A stretch of DNA of 64,000 nt from Sequoia sempervirens. Taxonomy: Eukaryota > Streptophyta > Pinopsida > Cupressales > Cupressaceae. Location of the stretch: positions 124,001 through 188,000 of the forward strand of contig VDFB02296657.1 in the NCBI GenBank assembly GCA_007258455.2, given 5' to 3'. Within the stretch, counting starts at the first letter, position 1. Every line of letters begins with the position of its first letter. Shown one piece after another: positions 47,101 through 58,735 of the stretch. The notes under the pieces were generated by a model, which was not told where the DNA came from, did not search any database, and saw only the letters and a program-made list of their open reading frames with translations. The position numbers were made by a program, and so were the translations under genes.

Positions 47101-49121
47101 TAGTGTTCAACTCACAATTGAATCAATCAATGCATATGTACAGAATCATAAAGGTGTTAATTCTCTCTTTACATCTTGGGATGATGGCATTCTAAAAAAT
47201 TGGAAAGGCATTGTTCTACCCTTCAAAGGAATTCTACATCAACCTAGCAAATAAAGTGTGGATAGGAAGGAATTCAGTTAGGCGGAAACCTCCTAATTCA
47301 AGCTATTTTAAATTAAATTTTGATTGAGCATCAAGAGGAAATCTAGGCGTCTCAGGTGTAGGGATATGTATTTGGGATTGTGGTGGGATTTTAAAGGTAA
47401 CTAAATCAATTTCCCTTCCAACTAGAACAAGTAATGTAGCAAAAGCCATGGCAGTTTTGCATGGTTTGAAACTTTCTATGCATCTAGGTATAACAAAACT
47501 TCATGTGGAAGGTGATTCGTTATTGATCATCAATGCTTGTAAGTAGAGATTTTATCACAATTTTCATTTGAAATACATTTTACAAAATTTCTGGGGATTG
47601 TTAGATACTTTTCAATCTTATCAAATCTCCCATATATATTGTGAAGGGAATAAGCTGGTAGATCACTTACAAACATGGATGTGAAAAGCAAGTGGTTACT
47701 ATATTAGAGGATAATGCTACAATTGAAAATTTTCCAATCTTAGCTGAGAAAAAGATGAAATTATGTATGCTACTAGATCAGCTTGCAAATATGGGATGTC
47801 AAAAACAAGAAGTGACCATTTTAAAGGATGGAGTTAAGTTTGATGCATTCCCAAACCTAGCTGGTATTGTAGTGAAAGAATTCATGCAATGTAAAAATTA
47901 GAAATTCAATCTTCTTCAAAAATGGTCACATGGGTGCAGTTATAGAGCATTGGAGATATCGCTTAACTCATACCTGAGAAATGCCTTGCAAAGTTGAACA
48001 AATTCGCGCATCAGAATTTTGGAGATTGAAGGTCAGTTTTTTGGCTTTCACAAAAGAGAAGGTAGAAGGTAGAAGAGAAAATCAAACCCCGACAAGACAA
48101 AAGGCAAGTCAAGATTTTCAATTTGGTGTTTCACCTAGCAATTCCAACATGTTTTTAGTCAAAATGTGGCAAAGGTCATAGGTAAAGGAAGTTAGAAAAG
48201 TTGATCGAAATCAGGCATCAGACTTTCAAAGATCAGAGGTTAGATTATCAACATTCGCAAAAGTGAAGGAAGGATAAGGTAGAAGAGAATCCTATTTCCC
48301 AACAAGTCTAAATGCAAATTGGGCTTCCCAATTTGGATTTTTGGAGACCGGTCTTTTGGAGATCGGGCATCGGACTTTTGGAGTTCAGAAGTCAACTTGT
48401 TGGCTTTCACAAAAATGAAGGATGGATAAGGTGAAGAGAAACTTGATCCCCGATATGACTAAAGGCAATGAAAGTTAGAAAAGTTGAACAAAATCGGGCA
48501 TCAAACTTTTAGAGATCGAAGGTTAGCTTGATGTTGTTCATAGAAGTGAAGGAAGGACGAGGTAGAAGAGACACCTGATTCTCAACAAACTTAAAGGCAA
48601 TTTGGGTTTCTCAATTCAAAGTTTCGGAGATCAAGCATTAGGCTTTCGAAGATCAAAGTTCAGCTTATTGGATTTTGTAGAAGCAAAGGTAGGAAAAGGT
48701 AGAGGAGAATCCTGAACCCTAACAAGACTAAAGGTAAGTAGAGCTTCTCAGTTTGAAGTTTCACCTCCAAACTTCAACCCCCAACAAGTCTAAAGGCTTG
48801 TCAGGCTTCTCTATTCGGGATTCCACCTTAAGCTTTACCAAATATAAACTATGCAAATGGTAAGAAGGAAGAGTGACGCCTGACCCCTGAAACAAAGTTA
48901 GAGGAAATTTTCCAACAACGGTACAAATAACTTCATAACCAAAGTTGGTGATAGTCCTCAATAGGTAATCTTGTTTGGTAGTTGGGTAGTAGGAAATATT
49001 ATCATGTAAATCTTCTAGCTAGATCAAAAGCATAAATTAGGCCCTCTTCGGAACTTTTATAATTACTTACTATTATTATTAATATAATATATAGGCTATT
49101 AGACTTTTTCCAAAAAAAAAA
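44161..49121 (+). mobile_element. L1-type LINE with A-run tail (LINE-b), 5'-truncated
   Basis: 44165-44521 is the endonuclease end and linker: KPSFKFEKIWFRHPHFLPLL with QWW. The RT (44769-45770) has LDKAPGPDGFITYFFQKCWD, DFRPISLCNTI, QSGFVPGREM, VKLDMMKAYNRVDW and [20 protein letters not shown]; the catalytic box reads FANDT for FADDT. The zinc-finger tail (46296-46860) has NDSWNGYHPL and SRSFAWLVLRKRVLTSNRLV. The RNase H (47300-47690) has GVGICIWDCGG, AKAMAVLHGLKL and HVEGDSLLIINA. A 3' UTR with tandem repeats ends CTATTAGACTTTTTCC plus ten A at 49112-49121. No clear target duplication was found. Confidence 0.85.
47985..48840 (+). repeat. Degenerate tandem repeats in the LINE-b 3' UTR
   Basis: A unit with CGGGCATCAGACTTTTGGAG, TTGGCTTTCACAAAAGTGAA and GGTAGAAGAGAA recurs at about 47989, 48212, 48369, 48499 and 48634, spaced 130-223 bp. 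Unit ends have CAACAAGTCTAAAGGCAA and TTGGGCTTCTCAATT. No frame is conserved between units, so they look non-coding. Confidence 0.7.
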
Positions 49122-49299
49122 TCAAACTTCAAATCTAAATTAACAATTATAGAGTGAGGAAGAGAGAGAAGCTAACTTTTGATTAGTCGTTTCATGCTAG
49201 TAATCCAAGGATAGCATGTCTCTGGGGAGTTATGCTTAGGGTGGCAAGTCATTTGATTAAGGAAATGATAATTCTCCTTTAAAAGCTCTTCAATGTACC

Positions 49300-49945
49300 C
49301 ATTCAACACTTGAGGAAAATAGATAGAGAAAGAGAGAAAAGAGAGGAAGAGAGAAGGGGGGGAAGATGAAGATAAGATATAGAGAGAGGTAAAGAGATAA
49401 AAGAGAGGAAGAGAGAAAGGGGGGAGAAGGAGATAAGATATAGAGAGGCAAAGAGAGAAAAGAGAGAAAGAAAGGAGGAGAAAATAAGACATAGGAGAGA
49501 GGAAAATAGACAGAGAGAGGGAGAGGGAGATAAAAAAGAGAGAAGAGAAACAAATATAGAGATAGAGAGATAGAGAGATAAAAAGAAAGAGAAATAGATA
49601 GATAGAGATGGAGACAAAGAGATAAGAGAGATAAAAAGAGAGATAGATATATAGAAATAGAAGTAGAGATGTAGAGGAATAAAGAGGGAGATAAGAGGAG
49701 ATAGAGATAAAAAAGAGAGATAAAGAGAAAGAGAGAGGGGGGGGAGAGGGGGAGATAAATAGGGATAGCAAAAGAGATTAAGGGAGAGAGTGGGAGAGGG
49801 AAAGAGATAGAGGGAGGAAAAGAGAGAAAGAGAGAGAAAGATAGAAGGAAAGATAAATATAGAGAGAAATAGGGGAGAGAAAGGAAGAGAGAGATTGAGA
49901 GATAATGAGAAACATAGAAATAGAGAGGAAGACAGAGATATAAGA
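49300..49945 (-). repeat. Purine-rich (GA) tract
   Basis: About 650 bp of GAGA, AGATAGAG and GGAG words on the plus strand. On the minus strand it is CT-rich and open in all frames (199 and 221 aa), which are artefacts. It abuts a CT tract of opposite bias at 49946. Confidence 0.92.
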
Positions 49946-52900
49946 GATCTATCTCTTTCTCCTCTCATCTCTCTCTATGTATATCTCCCTGATTCTATAC
50001 CTCTCCCTACTATTCTCTATATATATTTCCCTCTCTCTACCTCTCTCTCTATATAACTTAATATCTCTATATTTCTATCCCTCCATCTATCCCTCTCTTA
50101 TTCTCTCTTTGCATCTCCCTCATCCTATCTCTATTTCTCTGTCTCCCTCTCTCTCTCCATATCCATCTCCATCTCCATTTCTATCTTCCTCTCTATCTCT
50201 CCCCTATCTCTATCTCCTTACCTCTCCATGCATCTCTCTCTTTACCCTCTATCTTTATCATTATATGTATCTTTTGTATCTCCCTCTTTCTATCCCTATC
50301 TCCCCCTATTAGTCTCTCTTTTTATTTCTCTCTACTTATCATATATTCTCTCTTTATTTCTCCCTCTGTGTGTGTGTATATATATATATCCCTCAATCTA
50401 TATCTCTCTCTCAGTCACACACACGCATCATGTTTCTCCATCCCTACATCTATCTTTATATCTCTCTCACACGCACACAAACTCCCTATTTCTCCCTCCC
50501 TATCTATCTTTATATCTCCCCCATCTCTCTATCTCTCCATCTCTTTATTACTTGTCTCTATCACCTTCTTTATCTCTCTCTGTATATACATATATGTATA
50601 TGTACATGTATATATATATATATATATCTTATTCAGTCCATCTCTCCCTCTATCTCTCCTACTCTCTCTCTCTACATATATATCCCTCTCTACCTCTATA
50701 TATATATCACTTCATATACCTTTATCTTTCTCTCTCCATCTCCCTCCTTTTCATTGTCTCCATATTTTGATCTCTATTTCTTATCTCTATATCTATCTAT
50801 TTACCTCTATATCTCTATCTCTCTATATTTCTTCTTCCATCTCCTCCTCTATATTTATCTCATTATCTCTCCATCTCTCTCTATCCCTATACCGTTTCAT
50901 CTCTCTACCTCTACAGAGCATAATTTATCTCTATATTTTTCTATCTCTCTCTCTCACTCTCTATATATTTATCTCTTACATCTCTATCTACCCCTCTATC
51001 CTCCCTCTCTTTATTTCTCCCTCTTCTTCTCTCGATATCCCTCTCATCCATCTCCATCTCCATTTCCATATTCATTTCTTTCTATATCCTCTCTATTTAT
51101 CTCCATCTCTCTCTCCCTCCCTATCTATCTATGAATATGTCTCTCTCCCTCTCTATCTCTATCTCAATATCTCTCTCACTCACACACACTCCTTGTTTCT
51201 CCCTCCTTATCCCTATCTCTATATCTCTCCCATTCACAAATGCACACTCCTTGTTTCTCCCTCCCTATCCCTATCTCTATCTCTATCTCCCTATCTCTCC
51301 CCCTCTCTCTATTAAGCACTCCCCCTCTATATTACTTGTCTATATCACCTCCTTTATCTCTCACTCTTTCCCCCTCTAGATCTCTATATTCTCATCTCTC
51401 CCCCTCACTCTCTTATTCTCTCTCTCTCTATATATATATTCATCTCTCTACCTCTCTATATCTATCACTTATATATCTTTATCTTTCTATCTCCATATCC
51501 CCCTCTTTCAATGTCTCCCTCTTTCTATCTCTATTTCTCCCCCTCTCTCTCTCTTCTTCTCTCCTTCCATCTCTCCCTCTATATATTTATATTTGTCTTT
51601 ATCTTTGTTAATGTCTCTTTATCTCTCTCTCACCCTCTCTATCATTCCCAAGTTATATCTATCTCTCCATCTCTCCTTTATATCCTTGTCTCTATTTTTA
51701 TCCCTATCTCTTCCTACAACTACCTCTTTCTATATCTCTCTAATTCTCCTCTATCCTCTCTCTATTTCTCTCCCTCCCTCTCTATCTATTTATACATATC
51801 TATCTTCCTTTCTATCTCTCTCTTACTCATACACACACCTTGTTTCTCCCTCCCTCTCTCTCTCTCTCTATATATATATGTGTCTCTCTATCTTTATCTC
51901 TCCATATTTCTTCTTTCATCTCTCCCTCTATCTCTTTCTTATTATTTATCTATTTATACACCTATACATTTCCCTCTCTTTAGGGTATGTGTAGATCATG
52001 ATGGGCCAAAAAGTGGCAATATGATGGGTATGTGTAGAGTATGTGGCTGAGACCTTTTTTTAACCCAAAATTGATGAAACGAAAAGGTTTTTAAAGGAGA
52101 TTCTTAGCTTTCCACCAATATAAATTATTTTTTACTTTGAATTTAATAAATAATTATTATTCATTTTCTATTTGAATTACGACTAAAGTCTTGATTGATA
52201 GGCTAATTAAAAAAATTCTATAGCTTTCAAACAATATCACATTTTTTTAATCTGAAACATCCATCACATTCTATGCTTTGCATACTATAGGATTAAAAAT
52301 AAAAATTGAATTCCATGAAGTTTTGACCAAGTTAAGGTGGTCAAACATACAATTTTTTTATATTTTTTAAAATTTGTAATTAAAAATTCATAATTAATTA
52401 TTTACTTGGAAAAAAATTACAAAAAAATATGCATCACATCAGGACATGGGTCCTCTACTTATATCTAAAATATTATCATGTTATTGTGGTTAGAGTGGTC
52501 AGACAAACACCTTCTTATTTTTCCTTGAAATTTAAGTACTACTGCATTGAAATTTCAAATTTTCACCAAATAGATTTAAAAAATAAAAATAAACCTAGTA
52601 GTTTAAAAACTACATTCAATTTGCTACAAATTCTATTTTTACATATTTTTGAAATAATATAGATAACTTATTCAAATTTTTACGTCAAGTTGCTTAACTC
52701 TAATTTTTCTAAATTTTTTGCAACTTAAAGGTCTTTTTTTTCCATGATGATCTTGCACATACCCTTTACCTTTCTCTATATATCACTTTATATATCTATA
52801 TTTATATTTATATCACTCCCTCTCTCATTCGCTTTCTCTCTCTCCCTCTCTATATACTTATCTCTTCCATCTCTATATAACCCTCTATCCTCTCACTATC

Positions 52901-53010
52901 TCTCCCTCTCTCTCCATATCACTTAGCCCCCCTCTCTCTCTCTTTCCCCCCCTATATCTCTCTCTCTTTCCATCCCTATCTCTCCCTCTCTCTCACTCTC
53001 TCCATGTCTC
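49946..53010 (+). repeat. Pyrimidine-rich (CT/CTATAT) tract, interrupted by a family 2 element
   Basis: It runs 49946-51982 and resumes at 52765-53010 after the transposon. Words are CTCTCTATATCTC, TCTCCCTCTCTCTC and short ACACAC stretches. All long plus ORFs here (up to 315 aa) follow from the lack of A/G and are not genes. The tail to 53010 has the same composition, so one tract was split by the insertion. Confidence 0.92.
51983..52764 (+). mobile_element. Family 2 TIR DNA transposon, complete, 782 bp
   Basis: The left end GGGTATGTGTAGATCATGAT and right end ATGATCTTGCACATACCC are inverted. TTTA flanks both sides (51979-51982, 52765-52768), a 4-bp target duplication. Sequence just inside the left end (GGGCCAAAAAGTGGCAAT) recurs at 62089, and the rest matches 1-1480 reversed. 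There is no ORF of note. It is inserted in a CT tract, which gives clean boundaries. Confidence 0.88.
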
Positions 53011-53435
53011 CTTATTGCAAACATAACATGAGCCTATTGGTAATGGAGTTAGATTATCTTCATGATTTAGAGGTTTTGTTTTAGTTGTGTTCAAATCCTT
53101 GTAAGTGGATACATATTTGATTTGAAGATATCACTTCTCCATTAAGACCTTTGTTGCACAAACATCATTTTCTAAATGGACTACCAATTGACCTCATGTA
53201 TAATGCACAAATGTATACAAAAAGTAGACCAAAAATTTCCCTAATTGACCTTCCACACATCTTCAACATACCCATTGCACACCAAATTGTGATTGGTAGT
53301 TTATTTAAGAGTTATTTTATAACTATTTTATTTCATTTTTATTTATAATAACAATTAAAACATGATATATGGTGCTCTATACTTTATCGTCCTTATAAAA
53401 TATTTATTAATTTATAAATATTTATTTATTATTAT
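53011..53435. other. Unassigned DNA
   Basis: No gene or repeat is seen; the 65-aa ORF at 53151 has no recognisable feature. Confidence 0.4.
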
Positions 53436-53770
53436 TTTAATTGACCTTCCACATATGTTACTTGAAAATTTCAAATCACTCCCATTTTTATGTAGCAACT
53501 TTACTTGGCAAGTCCCTTGCTTATAACTAAGGTTTTAGGGCCACATCAACATGCATTTTGTTGAGGTGTCCAAAATAAGTTAGACTGATAATTGCACACT
53601 AAGTCATGTTTTATTAATGTGTTGATATAATATCATATGATTTGTTGCTTTTTAGAACTAAATGAACTTACTCATCATCAACAGTACAATTTTAAAGTCA
53701 CAATTATTGATGCAATATTATTAAAAATATTGAACATTAAATCAACAAATACTATATCCTTATCGTTGAA
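53436..53770 (+). repeat. Fold-back repeat family, copy 1 (single arm plus body)
   Basis: GGCAAGTCCCTTGCTTATAA and TTTTAGGGCCACATCA, then GTTGAGGTGTCCAAAA, match the arm at 54935-55075. The next part, CATGTTTTATTAATGTG to TTTAAAGTCACAATTATTGA, matches 55510-55640. This copy has one arm only. Confidence 0.75.
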
Positions 53771-54073
53771 GGAGTTGTACTACCACATCATCATAAATAC
53801 ACTAACACCAAAAGTAGCAGATAACAAAAAGTCGTACTAAAAAACAAGGAAAATGATCTAATAAAAATCCAAGGGCAAATACTATTCATTTCTTCATACA
53901 AGTGCTAATATAATTACATAACCGACCAGAGGAAATGGCTTTGCCATAGGCGTCACATTTCACTGTACAAGACAAAATTTTGTGAACACAGATGAACGCC
54001 AAATTCCTTGGACATCAGGGCACACAGATTTTTACACAAACAGTAATTGCATTGACCAGAACATATCTACTAC
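53771..54073. other. 3' flank of the gene at 54074
   Basis: Moderate GC from 53920 on, consistent with a 3' UTR of the minus-strand gene. No clear polyadenylation signal was chosen. Confidence 0.35.
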
Positions 54074-54460
54074 TTAAGTAGAGAAAGGCATATTATTAAT
54101 CAGATAATCCAGATCTGAACAGTAAGCTTCATCGCCGGCCGGATCAAGCGTCTCATCTCTGTCCTCTTCACAGGGAGAAACTCTGTGCTGCCCTGTAATC
54201 AGACCTTCCACAAGCCCGAATTGGTCCTCCAAATAACGGTGCACTCTCATTTGCTTTGTTTGCCTCAATTGGTGTCTGCTGGTGCGCCCTGTTGTAATTC
54301 CATGGCAGCTCCCAAATGAGCTCCATATGTAACGTAGGGCCTTCCTGGCAATGAAAAAGAAGATCAAGGGCCACATCAGGTAGATCAACACAACAAACTT
54401 CAAGACGAAAGTAATAAAACGGCGGATAATTCCTCTTTCAGTCCCCTCCATTCCTGTCAT
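54074..54460 (-). CDS. Intact small single-pass membrane protein, unknown
   Basis: 128 aa in one exon. It starts MTGMEGTERGIIRRF; a second Met at residue 4 could also be used. A hydrophobic helix FITFVLKFVVLIYLMWPLIF with FFIAR spans residues about 15-39, preceded by Arg residues. A middle part rich in Gln/Arg/Thr (HQLRQTKQMRVHRYLEDQFG) and an acidic tail CEEDRDETLDPAGDEAYCSD follow. GC is much higher than around it, and no stop or shift is seen, unlike nearly everything else in the window. I do not recognise the family. It lies between two fold-back repeats. Product and function are unknown; an inner- or endomembrane location is inferred from the helix. Confidence 0.5.
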   Translation of the reverse strand: MTGMEGTERGIIRRFITFVLKFVVLIYLMWPLIFFFIARKALRYIWSSFGSCHGITTGRTSRHQLRQTKQMRVHRYLEDQFGLVEGLITGQHRVSPCEEDRDETLDPAGDEAYCSDLDYLINNMPFST

Positions 54461-54685
54461 TTCTTCTCTTCTGGAAAGGCGTTATAGGCGTTTTTTCTCT
54501 GGTTCAGATGTGCAGAGCTATTGGTGCTTCCCCTCTTGAGCTTTGCAATTGGGAAAGTGTTCCAAGAAAGGAATCTTTGCCGAAAGTATACCACACGGTC
54601 AATCCAAGGGGAATAGCACTGTGCCATATGAAAATTGTGGATCTGGTGAATTGGGGTCCGCGTGGGTGTTTGTTCTTTGCGTACT

Positions 54686-54700
54686 GGTTTTATTTTATAA
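54686..54700 (-). promoter_or_regulatory. Possible TATA box for the 54074-54460 gene
   Basis: ATTATAAAATAAAAC on the minus strand, about 230 bp upstream of the start codon, in otherwise GC-richer DNA. It would imply a 5' UTR of about 200 bp. Confidence 0.3.
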
Positions 54701-54914
54701 TTTCCATTAAAGGGAAAGCTTGAATATACAATTGTTTCTGGTAACTAACGATTTAGACGAGTTGGGTCGGCGCCTATGGAATTTGGACAAGAGTTTATGA
54801 TTATGAAACCATGTTTTGGCCTTTGTAAAGAGGTAACTAATACTTTGAAAGGTAACAATGGCTGTCTTGTACTTAGTTAAATAGTTGAGAGGATTCATTA
54901 GTTGTGCACTCTAA

Positions 54915-55690
54915 TTTTGCGCTTCTAATTATCTTACGTGGAAATTTCAAGTCACTTCCAATTTTTTATAGCAGCTTATTTGGCAAGTCCCCTGCTTATA
55001 ACTAAGGTTTCAGGGCCACATCATCAAATATGATGCCACATCAGCATGTTTTTTGTCAAGGTGTCCAAAAAAGCCCAAAAAAAAGGTGAGACCAATAGGG
55101 GAGAGGGGCCTATAATGGAGCAGGTTCCAATAGTGGGGATAGAAGTAGTCCTCAGTGGTCTCCATAATGGAGCATTTTAATATCCAATTGTGAAACACTT
55201 TTTATCCATAAAGTACATAAAGTGACAAATCATGTGATGCCACATCAGCGTACCAATAAAACATGGTTTGGTGCACCACTATCGATCTCACTTTTTTTTT
55301 GGGCTTTTTTGGATACCTCAACAAAAAGCATGCTAAGGTGACATCATATTTGATGATGTGGCCCTAAAATGAAATATAGAAGCATATGAGTTGCCAAATA
55401 AACTGTTGTACAAAATTGAGAGTGATTTGAAATTTCCACATAAGATTTTGAGAAACACAAAGTTAGGGTGCTCCACTATAGGCCCCTCTCCCCTTCTTGT
55501 ACATTCACAACATGTTTTATTGAGTGTTGATGTTGAATCACATGATTGGTTGCTTTTTAGATCAAAGGAATACATTTTGTTTAATTATGGGTAAGTCGTC
55601 ATCAACACTAACAACTTTAAAGTCACAACTATTGGTCTAATATTGACAAAAATAATAGGCATTATATAAACAACTACTTTCACAACTATT
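54915..55690. repeat. Fold-back (long inverted repeat) element, copy 2
   Basis: The left arm (about 54930-55100) and right arm (about 55270-55445) are inverted. GGGCCACATCATCAAATATG (55013) pairs with CATATTTGATGATGTGGCCC at 55346-55365, and AAAAAGCCCAAAAAAAA pairs with TTTTTTTTGGGCTTTTT. The loop is about 170 bp. A body 55500-55690 follows and matches copy 1. No ORF is present. Confidence 0.85.
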
Positions 55691-58360
55691 GAAACATGCT
55701 CAAGTACTTGGGTCCTCTCCCCTAGTTAGTTATAAATTTAGAATATCAATATATCTTTATATAGAATAACATGACACATAAATCAAGACAATCATGTGTC
55801 AAAGTCAATGTATAATAGGTTGAAAAAAAAGACTAGTAAAGTGTAAATTTGAAATTTAAATTTAAAAAGTTCAAGGTTGTTGCATTAGGAACAAATTCAG
55901 GCACAAACCATAAGGGAAAAAGAGCATATCTAACCATTTTTCACCATTATAAGTTTTGGCAAAAAAAGTCGAATATTGACAACTATATATGTAATAATGC
56001 ATTTCAAATAAAAGTTAAGATTTGGTGTGCATTGCTAGCAAGTTTCGATAATAATACAAAGGTCAAAGATGGTCTAGAGTTATGTGTGTTTCAACAGAAG
56101 TACAAGAATTAATCCACCAACCTTAGTCTTTGATTTTTGATGCACAAAATAATTTTATTTACATACCATGGTTGAGAGATCGACATATAAATTCATTAAA
56201 GTTCATGTGAATCTAATGGCTCAAGAAAAGTGGTGAATCTCTAATAGCTAAGGCTTAAATAGTGATAACAAAGATGTTGGATCCTCCTTTACTCATTTTT
56301 CCATGAGTGAATAAGAATTGGACATGTAGCCTCCATATAAAAAACCATGATCAAACTACTAAATTCCCACTCAAATGGTGGAATGCAGGAAAGGATCAAG
56401 AAATATATGGTTCTAGAAGCTACTCATGTGTCTTAATACCAATGTTGAACTATGATTGTGCTATACAATATTTGAGAATAGTAATCATGGAAGTGTGATA
56501 CCTAAAATAATGTGAATTAGGATTTGTCAAGATAGTAGCATGATGTGTCAAAGATAAAATAAAAGGATCCATAATATGAGATGTGACTTGGTGTGAGTTG
56601 TCATAAAAAAGAAGACATATTCCATCAATACTATTATCAAAATCCAAAATATGAGATTTATACAAATAACTAGTGTATGTATGATGAGTACATATCTTAG
56701 TGATCAATAATATATATGTGAACTTGTTGTACAAAAAAATTATAGTATCATGTGGAGAAGCTAAGATCTCTATAATGTAGTTGATGGACGTGGTAGAAAA
56801 GTTATCAATGTTCGAGATGTAGGAGGAGCAACAATGAGAGAGGTCATTGTGTTATTAAAACATTTAAGACTTTCCCAACTTGAGAAATTTCATCTTTAGT
56901 ATCATCATACAAAGGATTCTAAGAATCATTAAGGGGGATAAGTATGTCCATAGAGGAATCATTTGGGAGTGAAGGTTCATTGGGTTCTTCATACATTTCC
57001 CATAGTGTGGTCCAAAGAGTAAAAAGGTGTCTAACATGTGAAAAGGCCCATAATGTGTGGTCACTAACACTAAAACTAATTAATCCTATGAAATTATCAC
57101 TTTTATTTCCTCATATATATTTTTCAAATGAATTAATGGTTTAGGAGTAGGTCCATATAGATGAGGCAAGATATGAATCCATCAATAGTGCATCAAGATG
57201 TCATCTCATAAGGAATTGTAATTCCCTTCTTCCAAGGTGATGATAGAAGTATGATTTATTATACCCATCAATGACTTAGATTCATAACCCCCTTAGAAAA
57301 TTTGGAACTTTATATGAGTTTGTGTATACAAAATTCCCATGTGTTAAGTCCCCCAAGACTAGTAAATGAAATGTCACTTTATAAGTTAAGTGTGTGTGTG
57401 TGTTAACACCTCCCTAAATTGCTCAATTTTCACACCCTTATTAAGTAGCACATATGTAGTGCATCATAATTCAACACAATTACAATACTTATGTTTTTTA
57501 TGGGTTTCAAGGAGTCTAAGAAAATGATAAAATACTAAAATTATAAATACCTAAGAGAGAGAAAATGAATAGCACCACTATGGAGTATATGAAAAAGTAT
57601 GCATTTTAAAAATAATAGGACTAAAAATGAGTTCACTCATGTAAGTTATTACCCATCAAAGGTTTCAAAATAAGAACTGTTCAACATTTTTTAAAAGGAA
57701 ACTTGTTTTTTATAAGAATAAGAATTATGAGAAAAAACTAATTAGATCACTATGAAGAGCATGGAAGTATTCACCATTTCATCAAAGAGTCCTCATAAAA
57801 AATTTTGCATGGCCAAGAAAAGGCCTCTTTAATTTTTCCTCTTAGATTAAAACTAAATTGGAGTGGGGGTCTACTATTGGCAATGGGCTAGTGGCCCATG
57901 GATGGTAGTAAATTAGAGTCAAAGTGGTCATGTGCAAGTGGCACACTAGCTAAGTTGAGGCGGTTCTATTGGGGTGACCTACTATTGGTTTGTGGGACAC
58001 TAGTAGTAGTGAAGTGATGGTGTCCAAGTTGAGCTACTTAGGTGATGAACCTCCATTCAAGGAGTTGAGAACTAGTGATTGCTAGAGTCTAGAAACTAAT
58101 AAAGTTTGCTTGAGTTGTCGGGTGTGTTGTGAGTGGGGGTTTTAAGAACCTACTAAGGTTCATGACCCCCAATCCTACCACTTCTATGATGGTAGGAGTG
58201 TAAGGTATGACTACCTACATACCCTACCTTATAACACTGTAAATCACCTTTAGTTTTGAATTTTTTTAATAAAAAATATTATTATATTTATTTATTTCAA
58301 TTTAAAAATATAAAAAACAAATAAAAATTTAATATTTTTTAATATGTGTGAAGTACTATG
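55691..58360. other. Unassigned DNA
   Basis: AT-rich, no supported gene. Words CCACTATTGG and CTACTATTGG recur around 57880-58000 (GTCTACTATTGG, GACCTACTATTGG), a weak local repeat. A TG microsatellite of about ten bases lies at 57392. The last 140 bp before 58361 are AT-only. Confidence 0.4.
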
Positions 58361-58724
58361 TGTTGGTGTGAATAAAGTCTTGTACCTAGTTAATCCACTT
58401 ACTAGGGACTTAGGGCACATATTCACATGTTAAGTTTACTTAGGTCCTAAGATTCTTTCTAGAAGACTTAGTTGTCATGTCTAGATTTTATCTTTTCCTA
58501 GGTAGTTATGATAAGTTGTCTCATATCATAAGATGAAGACACTTGTCATAATCTTATGTCATCTTATGTCCCACCTTGGCTATAGAACTAGGTAGTCTCA
58601 TATGTAAATCATATTGAGTTGTTGGATAATCAATTCCATTGCAATCTTGAGCATTGCATATTGATCTCTTTGTGCTTTCCATTTGGCCTCTAGATCTTGG
58701 GTATCTACATAGTCAACTCTAACA

Positions 58725-58735
58725 TGGTATCAGAG
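58725..58735 (+). other. tRNA-Met primer binding site of the copia remnant
   Basis: TGGTATCAGAG directly after the LTR terminal CA. It is complementary to the 3' end of plant initiator tRNA-Met. Confidence 0.9.

Noticed and set aside
49172..52050. Several ORFs of 80-315 aa repeating SLYLSISLS
   Set aside because: Same artefact, in the GA tract (minus strand) and CT tract (plus strand).
54508..54723. 71-aa plus ORF upstream of the 54074-54460 gene
   Set aside because: It lies in the expected promoter/5' UTR of that gene and has no recognisable feature; it may be open by GC content alone.
58725..58735. TGGTATCAGAG as a piece of a tRNA gene
   Set aside because: Only the 11-base primer-site complement is present and it directly follows an LTR; no cloverleaf.
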